Source: Paenibacillus bouchesdurhonensis (GTDB lineage: Bacteria > Bacillota > Bacilli > Paenibacillales > Paenibacillaceae). From it: a stretch of DNA of 64,000 nt. The stretch covers positions 269,648-333,647 of the forward strand of contig NZ_LT732547.1 in the NCBI RefSeq assembly GCF_900155685.1. The letters run 5' to 3'. Position numbers and translations under genes: made by a program. Shown piece after piece: positions 1-10,253 of this stretch; within the stretch, counting starts at the first letter, position 1, and each line of letters begins with the position of its first letter. Below the pieces are notes generated by a model. That model did not search any database, had not been told where the DNA came from, and worked only from the letters and a program-made list of their open reading frames with translations.

Positions 1-1064
1 GCGTCATAATTGCTCCGAATGCTGTCCAAGGTGCTTCTTCTTAATGACTCGTCTTTGAAGTATTTTTGAATATAGGGGAGCACCTGATCCTTCCGGCCCA
101 TATCGATCATTTCGGCCAAAATCCGCAAATCCGCCGGCGCGATACGGCGGTCTTCCCTTGTTAGAATATCTTCATGAAGTAGAATGGATTGCGGGTTTGC
201 GGTCAGCTTGCAGCCCAGTACTTCCAATGCGCTCCAATATGCTTGTGCCAGCTCTGCTGCCGCAGGGACTGTCTTGCCTACAGCAATCACGATGGGAAGT
301 TCGGGATTTCTCCATAAGAATTGCTGCAGGATCTGCTTGACGGGAGATATATCATTCAGCTCCCCAGCGTAGTTGATCCATGCGACAAGGTCATTTTGCC
401 TGTTATAGAAGGAGTACAGCTTCATGGGTAAACGATCCGTGTCCGGCCTGGTCAGAAACGCCTCCCAATTGGCGCCCAAAGCTTCCGTATTTGGGGTGGA
501 ATGCATAGGGGAGATAATCGCCGCCGCCGTATTCGGATAAGGCAGGCTGAAGCCCAATTCCGCGAATGCGCGTTCCAAAGCGTGCTCATCCTGCTCGGTG
601 TTTTGGATCGCCCAATTCATGCTTCTGCTGATTCTCTCCATCTGGGATAACTTTTTCTCTGATTCGCCCTTCTTGTACTGCTGCTCCTCCAGTTGAAGCT
701 CCTGGATAATCTTATCCAATACCTCCAGCAGCTCTTCCGAATGGGCAGGCTTGAGCAAATAATCGCGCACCCCCAGCTTGAAGCTCTCTTTGACAAGATG
801 GAAGTCATCATATCCGCTAATCACAATGATTTTATGTCCATGCTTCCCTTGTAGCTGCTTGATCATTTCAATTCCATCAAGCACCGGCATATTCAGATCG
901 GTGAGTATGATTTGCGGATTTTCCCTTTCAATCATGGACAGCGCATCCGCACCGTCCTTTGCCGTCAGAATTTGCTCGATAGGCTGAATCTGCAGGTACG
1001 CGACAATGTCCCGAAGTCCTTCGCGTACGATTTCTTCATCATCAACGATAAGCAGTTTATACAT
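1..1064 (-). CDS. YesN-like response regulator, AraC type (C-terminus cut by window edge)
   Basis: This is a response regulator of the YesN group, which pair a receiver domain with an AraC-type DNA-binding domain and usually control sugar transport or hydrolase genes. The start at 1064 gives MYKLLIVDDEEIVREGL, with the acidic pocket (DDE), the phosphoacceptor Asp56 in LTDLNMP, and the switch Lys in LLKPAHS. A linker region follows and the frame stays open to base 1. The HTH domain therefore lies outside the window. The Shine-Dalgarno GAGAGG overlaps the stop of the upstream histidine kinase, 13 bases away, so the two are co-transcribed and form a cognate pair. The ligand is unknown. The divergent GH2 and nearby GH3 genes suggest a glycan-derived signal (inference). 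Confidence 0.9.
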   Translation of the reverse strand, partial: MYKLLIVDDEEIVREGLRDIVAYLQIQPIEQILTAKDGADALSMIERENPQIILTDLNMPVLDGIEMIKQLQGKHGHKIIVISGYDDFHLVKESFKLGVRDYLLKPAHSEELLEVLDKIIQELQLEEQQYKKGESEKKLSQMERISRSMNWAIQNTEQDEHALERAFAELGFSLPYPNTAAAIISPMHSTPNTEALGANWEAFLTRPDTDRLPMKLYSFYNRQNDLVAWINYAGELNDISPVKQILQQFLWRNPELPIVIAVGKTVPAAAELAQAYWSALEVLGCKLTANPQSILLHEDILTREDRRIAPADLRILAEMIDMGRKDQVLPYIQKYFKDESLRRSTLDSIRSNYD

Positions 1065-1077
1065 GGCGGAATGCCTC

Positions 1078-2847
1078 TCATTCGTAAGGTAATTTGATCT
1101 GTACTTTGGTATAATCGTTGTCTTTGCTTTCGATGGTGATATAGTAGGATTCCCCGTAATACAAGCGCAGCCGGGAGTTGATATTATACAGCCCAATGGA
1201 GCGCCCGGGCAGATCCGGGGCGGACTCATCATAATGAAGCGGAGCCTGAAAATGTTCGTTAAGCTCGTCCATCTTCGCTTCGGTCATCCCCGCGCCGTTA
1301 TCGGTGATATCCAGCCAAACCTGCTGCCTATGCACATAGCAGCGGATTTGAATCTGCAGCGCATCTCTTTGCACGGTTTTCCCGTATTTAATGCTGTTCT
1401 CCACGATCGGCTGCAGCAGGAATTTGATTACTGGATATGATTTCAGCGCCTCCGTAATCTCGATATCGAGCTGAATGGTCTGACTGCTGCTTAGCGATTG
1501 AAGGCTGACATATTTGCGAATCAGCTCAATTTCCTCTTTTAGCGTGGTATGCAGCGTATTGCTGCTCAGATTGTACCGAAGTATCTTTCCAAAATCGGCC
1601 ATTCGATCTGCCGTGCTGAACATGCGTTCCTTAATGAGCTTCATGCGGAAAATATCCAGCGTATTGTAAATGAAGTGCGGATTGATTTGATATTGCAGCG
1701 CTTGGATTTGCGCTTCCTTTCGTAATCGCTCCTTCATGACGATTCGTTCAATTAAGTGATTATTCGTCTCAATGAGACCATTAAAGTCCTGCGCAAGCTG
1801 TCCCAGCTCATCCGGCTTGGTATCCGCAATTCGCAAATGGGAGCTGCCGTTGATGACCTTCCTCATCGTCGATACGATACGATTCAGCCGCAGGAAAATC
1901 GTCTTAAACATGAAGTAGCATGTCACGATGAGCAGCATGACGCTGAAAATGATGAGCAATAGCTGGTTCAGCATGCTTTTGCGAATCGATTGATTCAACT
2001 GCTCCAGAGATACCTTGTACACGAAGGTCTGCTGTATGGCATCGAAGGCTCGGTGCAAATACAGATGCTGATCGTAAGTGAAATGAGCTTCGGCTTCAGT
2101 CAAATGCTGCTGCAGAATTTCGGCTTCGGCGGCTTCATCAACATCGGGCGCAGCTAGCGCAATATTGGACTCGTGGTACAGAAATTGCGTAATATCTGAC
2201 GGGTAAGCGTCTTCATTTGTGATAAGCAGACGATCCTCGGCTACCATGACGGCGACTATTCCCAACAATTCACGTGAAGGGGAGTATAGCTTGGTAAGAA
2301 GCGTGTACTTGCTGCGATCTGAATTTAAGGAGCTTGGCCCAAGCTGAAGGTCATCCGGTCTGAGCCACATTTGCGTCTCATTCACTTGCGTCATAAAGGC
2401 TTGTAGCTTCGTATTGGAGGCCTGTCTCTTCAGGTGCAGAAAATACGGCCAGGATTCCGGGATTTGATCATTCATCATATAGATGCGGATGGAATAGTCG
2501 TCGGTTTCCGTAAAGGCAGTCGCATATTGAAGGATCGGAATCACGCTGTCCAGGTATTGGCTGAGAAAGTCCGCCTCATCTCCCAGGAAGGGATCGCCTA
2601 TGAACGTAATAATTTTGCTGTTCTTGCTGACGATCTCAGTTAAGTCATACGCCATATCAATGCGTCTTTGGATTTCCTGCGAAGCTTGATCGAAGGCGTG
2701 GGACATATTCGAAATGAAGCTGTCCTGAATATTTTGCGTTGATTTCTGGCTATTCCAGATGAGGATCAGGGACAGCAGGATAAATGGAATGGTGTACACG
2801 ATGATCATTTTGACCATGATGCTGTTTTTCTTGATTTTGAATAACAT
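1078..2847 (-). CDS. YesM-like sensor histidine kinase
   Basis: This 589-residue membrane histidine kinase should phosphorylate the adjacent YesN-like regulator. A transmembrane helix lies near residues 10-30, an extracellular sensor region spans about 31-290, a second helix lies near 295-315, and a HAMP-like linker follows. The kinase core is the His_kinase type (PF06580): the motif YQINPHFIYNTLDI carries the phosphoacceptor His391, and a GHKL ATPase has N- and G-box motifs (VENSIKYG, DNGAGM, SIGLYNI). AGGAGT precedes the ATG. The stop of the AraC gene lies 30 bases upstream, so araC, kinase and regulator probably form one minus-strand operon. Length and layout are normal for YesM. The bound signal cannot be read from sequence. 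Confidence 0.93.
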   Translation of the reverse strand: MLFKIKKNSIMVKMIIVYTIPFILLSLILIWNSQKSTQNIQDSFISNMSHAFDQASQEIQRRIDMAYDLTEIVSKNSKIITFIGDPFLGDEADFLSQYLDSVIPILQYATAFTETDDYSIRIYMMNDQIPESWPYFLHLKRQASNTKLQAFMTQVNETQMWLRPDDLQLGPSSLNSDRSKYTLLTKLYSPSRELLGIVAVMVAEDRLLITNEDAYPSDITQFLYHESNIALAAPDVDEAAEAEILQQHLTEAEAHFTYDQHLYLHRAFDAIQQTFVYKVSLEQLNQSIRKSMLNQLLLIIFSVMLLIVTCYFMFKTIFLRLNRIVSTMRKVINGSSHLRIADTKPDELGQLAQDFNGLIETNNHLIERIVMKERLRKEAQIQALQYQINPHFIYNTLDIFRMKLIKERMFSTADRMADFGKILRYNLSSNTLHTTLKEEIELIRKYVSLQSLSSSQTIQLDIEITEALKSYPVIKFLLQPIVENSIKYGKTVQRDALQIQIRCYVHRQQVWLDITDNGAGMTEAKMDELNEHFQAPLHYDESAPDLPGRSIGLYNINSRLRLYYGESYYITIESKDNDYTKVQIKLPYE

Positions 2848-2877
2848 AGCTGCACTCCTAATGGATAAGAAATAGGG

Positions 2878-3738
2878 TTACTGCAATTGATGTCTATAGG
2901 CATATGCATTTCTGTAGCTTCTCGGTGTTACCCCGTATTTCTTCTTGAAAATACGTATAAAATAGCTGGTTTCCATCCCCAGCCGATGGGAGATTTCTTG
3001 AACGGAGTATTCCGGATGGCTTTCTAGCCAGGCCGCCGCCTGCTCCAAGCGGACGCGCTGTAAATAGGCGTGGGGGCTGACACCGTAGGCTTCGCGGAAA
3101 AGGCGCTGAAAGTGCTGGACGGAGTAGCCTACGGCATGGGCGATATTAGAAATGTGCAGATTCTCGTCATAATGCTGCTTCATGAATTGAACGGCCTGCT
3201 GCAGCGCATCCTGTGACGCTTTGGGCTGGTTGGGTAGGATGGGACTCTTGTGGCTAATAACCTGCTCGGACAATAGAAGCATAAATTCATATAATTGGAC
3301 AGAGAGCTGCCCCTGGATGCCCGGGGAGTCAGCAATACTGGCCTGCCAGATCGTTGTTAATTTGTGATTCAATACATCAAGGGCCGCCGGGTTCAGCGGA
3401 ATACTGGTCATGAATGGAAGGTCGAAGCCTTTAATCATAGGCTCTACTGAGGTGCCGTGAATGCCAATGAACCCTAGATGCCAGGTCTCGTCTGGGCCGG
3501 GATAGTACTCATGGGCAGCCTTGGCTGGCAGCAATAGGGCATGATTTGGGGCCAATACGAGCTCTCGATCATTGGGAAAGCGAAATGTACCATATCCGCC
3601 GAAGTTAATGAAGCACTGCAAGGTCGGGTATCCCATCGGTCTATATTGATAGTTCTGTTCATGCAGCCCGCAGCTATAAAGCGCTAAAGGCAGCGGATAG
3701 GAAGACGGATTTGGAAACAATCGAAAGGGCATCAGCAT
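2878..3738 (-). CDS. AraC family transcriptional regulator
   Basis: This 286-residue protein has an N-terminal cupin-like arm and ligand domain (about 1-165) with the repeated His/aromatic pattern of sugar-responsive AraC proteins. Two helix-turn-helix motifs occupy about 185-280: HISNIAHAVGYSVQHFQRLFREAYGVSPHAYLQ and VQEISHRLGMETSYFIRIFKKKYGVTPRSYR are consecutive parts of the fold. TTGGAG lies upstream of the ATG at 3738. It is first in a probable minus-strand operon with the YesM/YesN pair and divergent from the GH2 gene, which it plausibly controls from the 3739-3949 intergenic region. No clear operator was recognised there. The inducer is unknown, probably an oligosaccharide or monosaccharide released by the neighbouring hydrolases (inference). 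Confidence 0.9.
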   Translation of the reverse strand: MLMPFRLFPNPSSYPLPLALYSCGLHEQNYQYRPMGYPTLQCFINFGGYGTFRFPNDRELVLAPNHALLLPAKAAHEYYPGPDETWHLGFIGIHGTSVEPMIKGFDLPFMTSIPLNPAALDVLNHKLTTIWQASIADSPGIQGQLSVQLYEFMLLLSEQVISHKSPILPNQPKASQDALQQAVQFMKQHYDENLHISNIAHAVGYSVQHFQRLFREAYGVSPHAYLQRVRLEQAAAWLESHPEYSVQEISHRLGMETSYFIRIFKKKYGVTPRSYRNAYAYRHQLQ

Positions 3739-3949
3739 AGCGTCTACTCCAATTCATCCTCATAATGGGTCTAATTGTCTACTAAGCTTGAAAGTCTACT
3801 ACTTATATACTTAAACCTACTTGGGAAAAAGAACAATAGATAAATCGAGGGATGTTCATTTTGTACTATTTTCCGTACGTTTTTGTCCTAACTTACTCTC
3901 CTCAAACTTTCATAGAATGGGGATATCATAGGGAGAAGGATTTGAGAAG

Positions 3950-6721
3950 ATGAGAGAAAGACTAAGCATGGATAAAGACTGGCGTTTTCATCTGGGTGAT
4001 CCAGCTCAAGCGAAGGAAAGCAGTCATAAGGCCGTGTACGGCCATGCCAAAGCAGGCGGGAGCCGAGGGCCCGCAGGGATCGAGTGGGATGACAACGAGT
4101 GGGACACCGTGCAATTGCCGCATGATTGGTCCTACCAGCAGCCGCTGGATCGCGAGAATGGGGTTCCTGACTTTGGTTATTATCCCCGCGGGATAGGCTG
4201 GTACCGCAAAAAGTTCAAACTGGATCCCGCTGACAAGGGGAAGCAGCTTCTTCTGGAGTTCGACGGGATTGCCACGCATGCTACCGTGTATTTCAACGGG
4301 AGCATCCTTGAGAGGAATTTTTGCGGATATACGAGCTTTGTCGTGGATATTACCGACCGTGCCTACTTCGGCGATCAGCCGAATTTACTCGTCGTGAAGG
4401 TGGATGCTACCGTATCCGAGGGCTGGTGGTACGAGGGCGCGGGAATATACCGGCATGTTTGGTTAACGAAGACCGCACCCGTCCATATTGCCCATCGCGG
4501 CATATGGGTGAATCCAATTAGACAGGGCGCTGGTCGATGGCTTACGAATGTGGAGACGACGATTGGGAATGAATCGGAGGCGGCTGTAGAATACCAGCTC
4601 ATTTCCCGCGTCGCGCATGCGGACGGCGATATTGTGGCGGAGGAGCTGGCATACGGGAGCTGTGAGGCAGGACAATCTGCCGTGGTTGCGCAGGATCTAC
4701 CGATTGAGCATCCGGCACTATGGGACGTGGAAGCTCCTCATCTATACAAGCTGCACTCCATCCTTATCGTGAATGGGGAAGAGGTGGATGCGACCGTTAC
4801 GAATTACGGGTACCGCACCATCCGCATCTGTCCCGATACGGGCTTCTATTTAAATGACAGGCGGCTAAAAATAAAAGGCACGTGCAATCACCAGGATCAT
4901 GCGGGAGTAGGCGTCGCCCTGCCGGATGGTATCCAGGAGTATCGCATTCAGCGCTTGAAGGACATGGGCAGCAATGCGTATCGCTGCGCTCACCATAACC
5001 CGACGCCGGAGCTTCTGGATGCTTGCGATCGATTGGGGATGCTGGTTATGGATGAGAACAGGAACTTTGACAGCTCGCGGGAGGGACTGCGGCAGCTGGA
5101 GAACATGGTGACACGGGATCGCAATCATCCATCCGTTGTATTTTACAGCCTATTCAATGAAGAGCCTCTTCAAGGGACGCCGATTGGACGCAAAATGGTG
5201 AAACGCATGATTCGTGCCGTGAAGAAGCTGGATCCTACCCGGCCTATTCTAGGGGCTATGAATGGCGGGGTGATGGAGGACGAGGGAACGGTGGATGTCA
5301 CGGATATTGCAGGCTTCAACTATATGAATGGCGGTTACGATAAGTTTAGGGAGAAGCATCCGAATCAGCCGATCATCGGCTCCGAGACGGTCAGCGCCTT
5401 TTCGACCCGCAGCAATTATATCAGCGACAACAGCCGGCAAATATTCGACAGCTATGATCGGGAGAAGGCTAGCTGGGGGAATACCGTAAGAGAGTCGTGG
5501 AAGACCATTAATACTCGCGATTTTGTCATGGGAACCTTTGTATGGACGGGGTTTGACTATCGCGGCGAGCCGACGCCGTATGAATGGCCGAGTGTCAGCA
5601 CGCATTTTGGAATCTTGGATACCTGCGGGTTCGCGAAGGATTCCTACTATTTATATCAAGCCTTCTGGCTGGATGAACCGGTGCTGCACATTGTAGGACA
5701 TTGGAATTGGCCAGGCAAAGAGGGGCAGCAGGTTAAAATCATGACGCATACGAATTGCGATGAGGTCGCGCTGTACCTGAATGATGTCTTCATCGATCGA
5801 CAGTCCATTGATATCTACGAGCAGTATGAATGGGAGGTGGCGTACGAGCCGGGAACCTTAAAGATGGAGGGGTATCAGGGCGGCCAGCTCGTCAAAGTAT
5901 CGGAGATCCAAACCGCGGATGAGGCTCATACTTTGCGTGTCGAGACACAGAAGCCTTCTTTAGCGGGTGACGGCAGAGATGCGATGGCGGTCAACGTGTA
6001 TGCGATAGATATAGCGGGCCGATTTGTCCCGACGGTGCAAAGCAAAGTGTCCTTCTCCATCAAGGGAAGCGGAGTCATACTTGGTGTAGGCAATGGGAAC
6101 CCGAATTGTCATGAGTCTGATCACGCTATGGAGCGCAGCTTGTTTAACGGGTGCTGCCAGCTTATTGTCCAAAGCCAGGCCGGAGATGAGAATATCGTGC
6201 TAACGATCGAAGGAGATGAATTGCAGCCCGTATCGTATGTCATCCCGGTTCAACCGGCAGAGGAGCTGCCTTTCGTTCCGTCCATAGATGAGCGGTATAT
6301 CAACAACTGGCTGATCACGCAGGAGATTGCTGCGCAGCGCCCGGACCCGAACGTAACGATTCATCCTACGGACATGAACTCATGGGAGAAGGTCGATGTC
6401 AGCTTTGGCGCCCTTCAAATGCTGCGCGGCGGCAGCGGATATGTCATTTACCGCAATCAGGCACCGGTATCGGATGCGGAGAGATCGGGGCAGCCTTATC
6501 TTTGGTTCCATTCGATTAGCGGGGATGTGGAGATTTATGTGGATGGCAGGCTGCACCTGAAGCAATTCATTCCTTGGCCTGAGAATCTGGAGGTTCCGCT
6601 GCAAGGAGCCGAGCTGAAGGATCAAGTTACGATTTCCGTATTAATCGGAATCTCGCCCGATATGTACAGCCCGGGTATCCAAGGATCCGTCTTGATCCGC
6701 ACGAAACAGAAGGGAAGCTGA
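3950..6721 (+). CDS. Glycoside hydrolase family 2 (beta-galactosidase/beta-glucuronidase type)
   Basis: This 923-residue GH2 enzyme lacks a signal peptide and so probably acts on imported oligosaccharides. It has an N-terminal jelly-roll sugar-binding domain (about 1-190, with DTVQLPHDWSY and GIGWYRKKF), an immunoglobulin-like domain, and a TIM barrel starting near GFYLNDRRLKIKGTCNHQDH. The acid/base is Glu404 in SLFNEEP and the nucleophile is Glu479 in IIGSETVSAF. C-terminal beta-sandwich domains match the DUF4982-containing GH2 subgroup seen in Paenibacillus and Bacteroides. The ATG at 3950 follows GGGAGAAGG at a long spacing. It is divergent from araC-yesM-yesN. Substrate specificity within GH2 (galactoside, glucuronide or other) cannot be assigned here. 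Confidence 0.93.
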   Translation: MRERLSMDKDWRFHLGDPAQAKESSHKAVYGHAKAGGSRGPAGIEWDDNEWDTVQLPHDWSYQQPLDRENGVPDFGYYPRGIGWYRKKFKLDPADKGKQLLLEFDGIATHATVYFNGSILERNFCGYTSFVVDITDRAYFGDQPNLLVVKVDATVSEGWWYEGAGIYRHVWLTKTAPVHIAHRGIWVNPIRQGAGRWLTNVETTIGNESEAAVEYQLISRVAHADGDIVAEELAYGSCEAGQSAVVAQDLPIEHPALWDVEAPHLYKLHSILIVNGEEVDATVTNYGYRTIRICPDTGFYLNDRRLKIKGTCNHQDHAGVGVALPDGIQEYRIQRLKDMGSNAYRCAHHNPTPELLDACDRLGMLVMDENRNFDSSREGLRQLENMVTRDRNHPSVVFYSLFNEEPLQGTPIGRKMVKRMIRAVKKLDPTRPILGAMNGGVMEDEGTVDVTDIAGFNYMNGGYDKFREKHPNQPIIGSETVSAFSTRSNYISDNSRQIFDSYDREKASWGNTVRESWKTINTRDFVMGTFVWTGFDYRGEPTPYEWPSVSTHFGILDTCGFAKDSYYLYQAFWLDEPVLHIVGHWNWPGKEGQQVKIMTHTNCDEVALYLNDVFIDRQSIDIYEQYEWEVAYEPGTLKMEGYQGGQLVKVSEIQTADEAHTLRVETQKPSLAGDGRDAMAVNVYAIDIAGRFVPTVQSKVSFSIKGSGVILGVGNGNPNCHESDHAMERSLFNGCCQLIVQSQAGDENIVLTIEGDELQPVSYVIPVQPAEELPFVPSIDERYINNWLITQEIAAQRPDPNVTIHPTDMNSWEKVDVSFGALQMLRGGSGYVIYRNQAPVSDAERSGQPYLWFHSISGDVEIYVDGRLHLKQFIPWPENLEVPLQGAELKDQVTISVLIGISPDMYSPGIQGSVLIRTKQKGS

Positions 6722-6758
6722 TTGAGCAGTTAAGCGGTAGAGACGGAAGAGATGAAAA

Positions 6759-6792
6759 GCAGCCCCCATACCGAACGAAGTATGGGGGCTGC
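6759..6792. terminator. Hairpin between GH2 gene and GH1 remnant
   Basis: A perfect 13-bp inverted repeat (core CAGCCCCCATAC / GTATGGGGGCTG) with an 8-nt loop starts 38 bases after the GH2 stop. The T-run after it is poor (CCGTTCTT). It probably ends or stabilises the GH2 transcript and could also stop minus-strand transcription. Confidence 0.6.
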
Positions 6793-6811
6793 CCGTTCTT
6801 AACGTCGTCTC

Positions 6812-7206
<395 letters not shown>

Positions 7207-7394
7207 TTATTCCTACTTATGAAAGCTTGCCAAAGGTCAGGCGCTCGGATTAAAGTGCTGTTCGAATGCCTTGAGCCTAGGGTAGTCCGCTTCCCTTGTT
7301 AGCTTCTGTTAGAGCATTGAAACATAAATTATACTAAGATAGATGAAATAAGAGGTATAATGTTATCTAAAAAATAATACAGGGAGAGAATCAA

Positions 7395-10253
7395 GTGACG
7401 ACTAGCAAACTGGGAATTCCATTAGAAGGCTTTGCTGAGTTTAGTAGAAAAGTTGCCGCTGAAGGCGCTGTGCTGTTAAAAAATGACGGTCAGGCCCTGC
7501 CGCTGCAAAACAATGAAAACGTAGCTGTTTTCGGCCGGATTCAGATCAATTACTATCGCAGCGGCACAGGCTCCGGCGGCAGCGTGAATGTCGCTTATAC
7601 GACGAACCTGCTGGACGGTCTTCGCAGCAAGAAGAACATTACCGTTAACGAGGAGCTTGCATCCGTTTACGAGAAGTGGATCGAGCAGAACCCCTTCGAT
7701 AACGGCGGCGGCGGGTGGGCGGCAGAACCCTGGCATCAGAAGGAAATGCCGCTGACCGATGAGCTGGTTCGCGAAGCTAGGAGCAAATCGGATAAAGCGA
7801 TCGTGGTGATCGGGCGCACGGCGGGCGAGGATCAGGATAATGCCGATGAGCCGGGCAGCTATCGGCTGACAGCAGAGGAACAGATCATGCTGAAGCAGGT
7901 CACTGCTCATTTCGAGCAGACGATCGTGGTGCTGAATGTTTCCAATATCATCGATATGAGCTGGCTGGATGATGCGGATTACGTCTATTCGATTCCATGT
8001 GTCATCTATGCTTGGCAGGGCGGCATGGAGGGCGGCAATGCGATTGCGGATGTGCTCGTCGGAGACGTCACGCCGGGCGGTAAATTAACCGATACCATCG
8101 CTTATTCCATTGCCGATTACCCATCTACCCGCAACTATGGCGATGAATTCAAGAACCTGTATCAGGAAGATATTTATGTGGGGTATCGGTATTTTGAGAC
8201 ATTTTGCCCGGAGAAGGTCCAATTTGAATTTGGCTATGGTCTATCTTATACGGAATTCGATGTAAAGCCGGAAGAGGCGAAGCTGGTCTCCCGGGATGGG
8301 AAGCCTTGGATTGAAATCGGGGTTTCTGTAAAGAATACGGGGTCTGTCTTTGCGGGTAAGGAGGTTGTTCAGGCCTATTATGAAGCACCGCAAGGCAAGC
8401 TCGGGCAGCCGGCCAGAGTATTGGCCGCATTCGGCAAGACGAAGCGGCTTGAGCCGGGTGAAGCGCAGCGTCTAACGCTAAGCTTCGCTATCGATACGAT
8501 GGCCTCTTATGATGACGGGGGTGCAACTGGGCATCCTTCTGCCTATGTGCTGGAGCCTGGAGTCTACCATTTCTATGTAGGAACCAGTGTGAAGAATGCA
8601 GCGCAAATAGGTGTTGAGGGCGGGCAGGCTGGTTATGCCATTGAAGCTCTTCAAGTGGTGGAGCAGCTGGAAGAGGCACTTGCCCCAATTGAGGACTTCA
8701 CTCGAATGAAGCCGGGTTCCCGGAAGGAAGACGGCTCTTATGAGCTCACGTTCGAAGCTGTGCCGAAACGGAAGATTTCGATTGCGGAGCGTATTGAGAG
8801 GAATCTGCCGCGAACCTTGGAGCAAACGGGAGACCAGGGATATAAGCTGAGAGACGTTCATGAAGGCAAAGTGAGCATAGAAGCTTTTATCGCTCAGCTC
8901 AGCGACCAAGACCTGGCGACGATCGTTCGGGGCGAGGGTATGGTCAGCCCGCTGGTGACGCCGGGCACGGCTTCGGCCTTTGGTGGAGTGAGTGATCAGC
9001 TGTTGAACTTTGGAATCCCGGTAGGCTGTACGGCGGATGGGCCATCTGGCATCCGTATGGATAGCGGGGATAAGGCGACCCAGGTATCTATCGGAACACT
9101 GCTGGCCGCTACTTGGGATGTGGAGCTGGTCGAGGAGCTCTATGTCATGGAGGGGCAGGAATTATTGCGCAACAATATCGACACTTTGCTCGGCCCTGGT
9201 CTGAATATCCGGCGCAGCCCGCTCAATGGACGCAACTTTGAGTATTTTTCGGAAGATCCGCTAATCACAGGGATTTTTGCCGCAGCTTGTACTCGGGGGA
9301 TCATTAAAGGCGGATCTAACGCCACACTGAAGCATTTTGCCTGCAACAACCAGGAGAAGCACCGGAGCAAGGTGGACGCGGTCGTATCCGAACGCGCCCT
9401 GCGGGAAATCTATCTGAAGGGCTTCGAAATCGCTGTGAAGGACGGCGGCGCGAATTCGATCATGACCTCTTATAACCCGGTTAATGGGCATTGGGCCGCT
9501 TCGAACTACGATTTGAACACGACGATTCTGCGCGGAGAATGGGGCTTTAATGGGATTGTAATGACGGATTGGTGGGCGGTCATGAATGATGTTGTTCATG
9601 GAGGCGCGGCGGATCGCAAATATACGAATTGGATGGTGCGCGCGCAGAACGATCTTTATATGGTTGTCACCAACTATGGCGCTGAGGTCAATGCTTATGA
9701 TGACAATACGCTGGAATCCTTGGAGAACGGTACTTTGACCCGCGGAGAACTGCAGCGCTGTGCGATCAATATATGCGAATTCCTGATGCAGGCTCCCGTG
9801 TTCTCCCGGAAGCAGGAAATTGTGGAGACGGTTCATGCCTTTAAGGCCAAGCACTCGTTGGTGCCAGACCAGGTGCAGGCTCAGATGCCGGAGCCGGAGC
9901 AGGGTCAGGAGCAGGTACAGGTACAGGCACAGATGCAGGTGCAGGTGCTGTCTGGCGATGATGCGCAGATCAAGCCAGCGGCAGCGGGCGCGACTTATAT
10001 GAGGGTGGAGCAGGCGGGGCAGTATCGCATTATCGTCAACATCATGTCCCCGGAGCCGGAGCTGGCGCAAAGCGTATGCAACGTCATGCTGAACGGCCAG
10101 CCGATGGTCACCATTCAGACAAACGGAACGGAGGGCAAATGGATTCGGCAGCGGCTGGTGAAGATCGAGCTGGAAGCAGGGCTGTATGAGCTTACGTTGG
10201 ACTTCCTCAAGCCCGGCCTGCAGATCGGCTGGATTGAGTTCAAGCAGGTCTGA
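7395..10253 (+). CDS. Glycoside hydrolase family 3 beta-glucosidase, permuted domain order
   Basis: This is a 952-residue GH3 enzyme whose domains are in swapped order. The (alpha/beta) sandwich domain that is normally C-terminal comes first (AVLLKNDGQALPL near residue 27, IVVIGRTAGEDQDNADEPG), followed by a fibronectin-like domain. The catalytic barrel then spans about 490-800 with PVGCTADGPSGIRMD, LGPGLNIRRSPLNGRNFEYFSEDP, KHFACNNQE and the nucleophile Asp725 in GIVMTDWWA. Near 820-850 is a low-complexity Q/V/P/E linker, then a ~90-residue beta-rich tail resembling a carbohydrate-binding module. There is no signal peptide. The start is GTG with GGGAGAG seven bases upstream. It probably hydrolyses beta-glucosides or xylosides; the exact specificity is not readable. 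Confidence 0.93.
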   Translation: MTTSKLGIPLEGFAEFSRKVAAEGAVLLKNDGQALPLQNNENVAVFGRIQINYYRSGTGSGGSVNVAYTTNLLDGLRSKKNITVNEELASVYEKWIEQNPFDNGGGGWAAEPWHQKEMPLTDELVREARSKSDKAIVVIGRTAGEDQDNADEPGSYRLTAEEQIMLKQVTAHFEQTIVVLNVSNIIDMSWLDDADYVYSIPCVIYAWQGGMEGGNAIADVLVGDVTPGGKLTDTIAYSIADYPSTRNYGDEFKNLYQEDIYVGYRYFETFCPEKVQFEFGYGLSYTEFDVKPEEAKLVSRDGKPWIEIGVSVKNTGSVFAGKEVVQAYYEAPQGKLGQPARVLAAFGKTKRLEPGEAQRLTLSFAIDTMASYDDGGATGHPSAYVLEPGVYHFYVGTSVKNAAQIGVEGGQAGYAIEALQVVEQLEEALAPIEDFTRMKPGSRKEDGSYELTFEAVPKRKISIAERIERNLPRTLEQTGDQGYKLRDVHEGKVSIEAFIAQLSDQDLATIVRGEGMVSPLVTPGTASAFGGVSDQLLNFGIPVGCTADGPSGIRMDSGDKATQVSIGTLLAATWDVELVEELYVMEGQELLRNNIDTLLGPGLNIRRSPLNGRNFEYFSEDPLITGIFAAACTRGIIKGGSNATLKHFACNNQEKHRSKVDAVVSERALREIYLKGFEIAVKDGGANSIMTSYNPVNGHWAASNYDLNTTILRGEWGFNGIVMTDWWAVMNDVVHGGAADRKYTNWMVRAQNDLYMVVTNYGAEVNAYDDNTLESLENGTLTRGELQRCAINICEFLMQAPVFSRKQEIVETVHAFKAKHSLVPDQVQAQMPEPEQGQEQVQVQAQMQVQVLSGDDAQIKPAAAGATYMRVEQAGQYRIIVNIMSPEPELAQSVCNVMLNGQPMVTIQTNGTEGKWIRQRLVKIELEAGLYELTLDFLKPGLQIGWIEFKQV
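9879..9957 (+). repeat. CAGGTRCAGGCWCAG-type low-complexity tract inside the GH3 gene
   Basis: Tandem CAG/GTG/CAG-like units encode a Q/V/M/E/P-rich linker (QVQAQMPEPEQ then QEQVQVQAQMQVQV). The tract joins the GH3 catalytic barrel to its C-terminal beta domain. Such in-frame hexanucleotide-like repeats can vary in length by slippage. Confidence 0.8.

Noticed and set aside
9261..10070. 269-codon antisense frame over the GH3 gene
   Set aside because: It lies opposite a strongly supported catalytic domain, reads as Leu/Arg/His-rich filler, and its long openness is explained by the repetitive, GC-biased sense codons.
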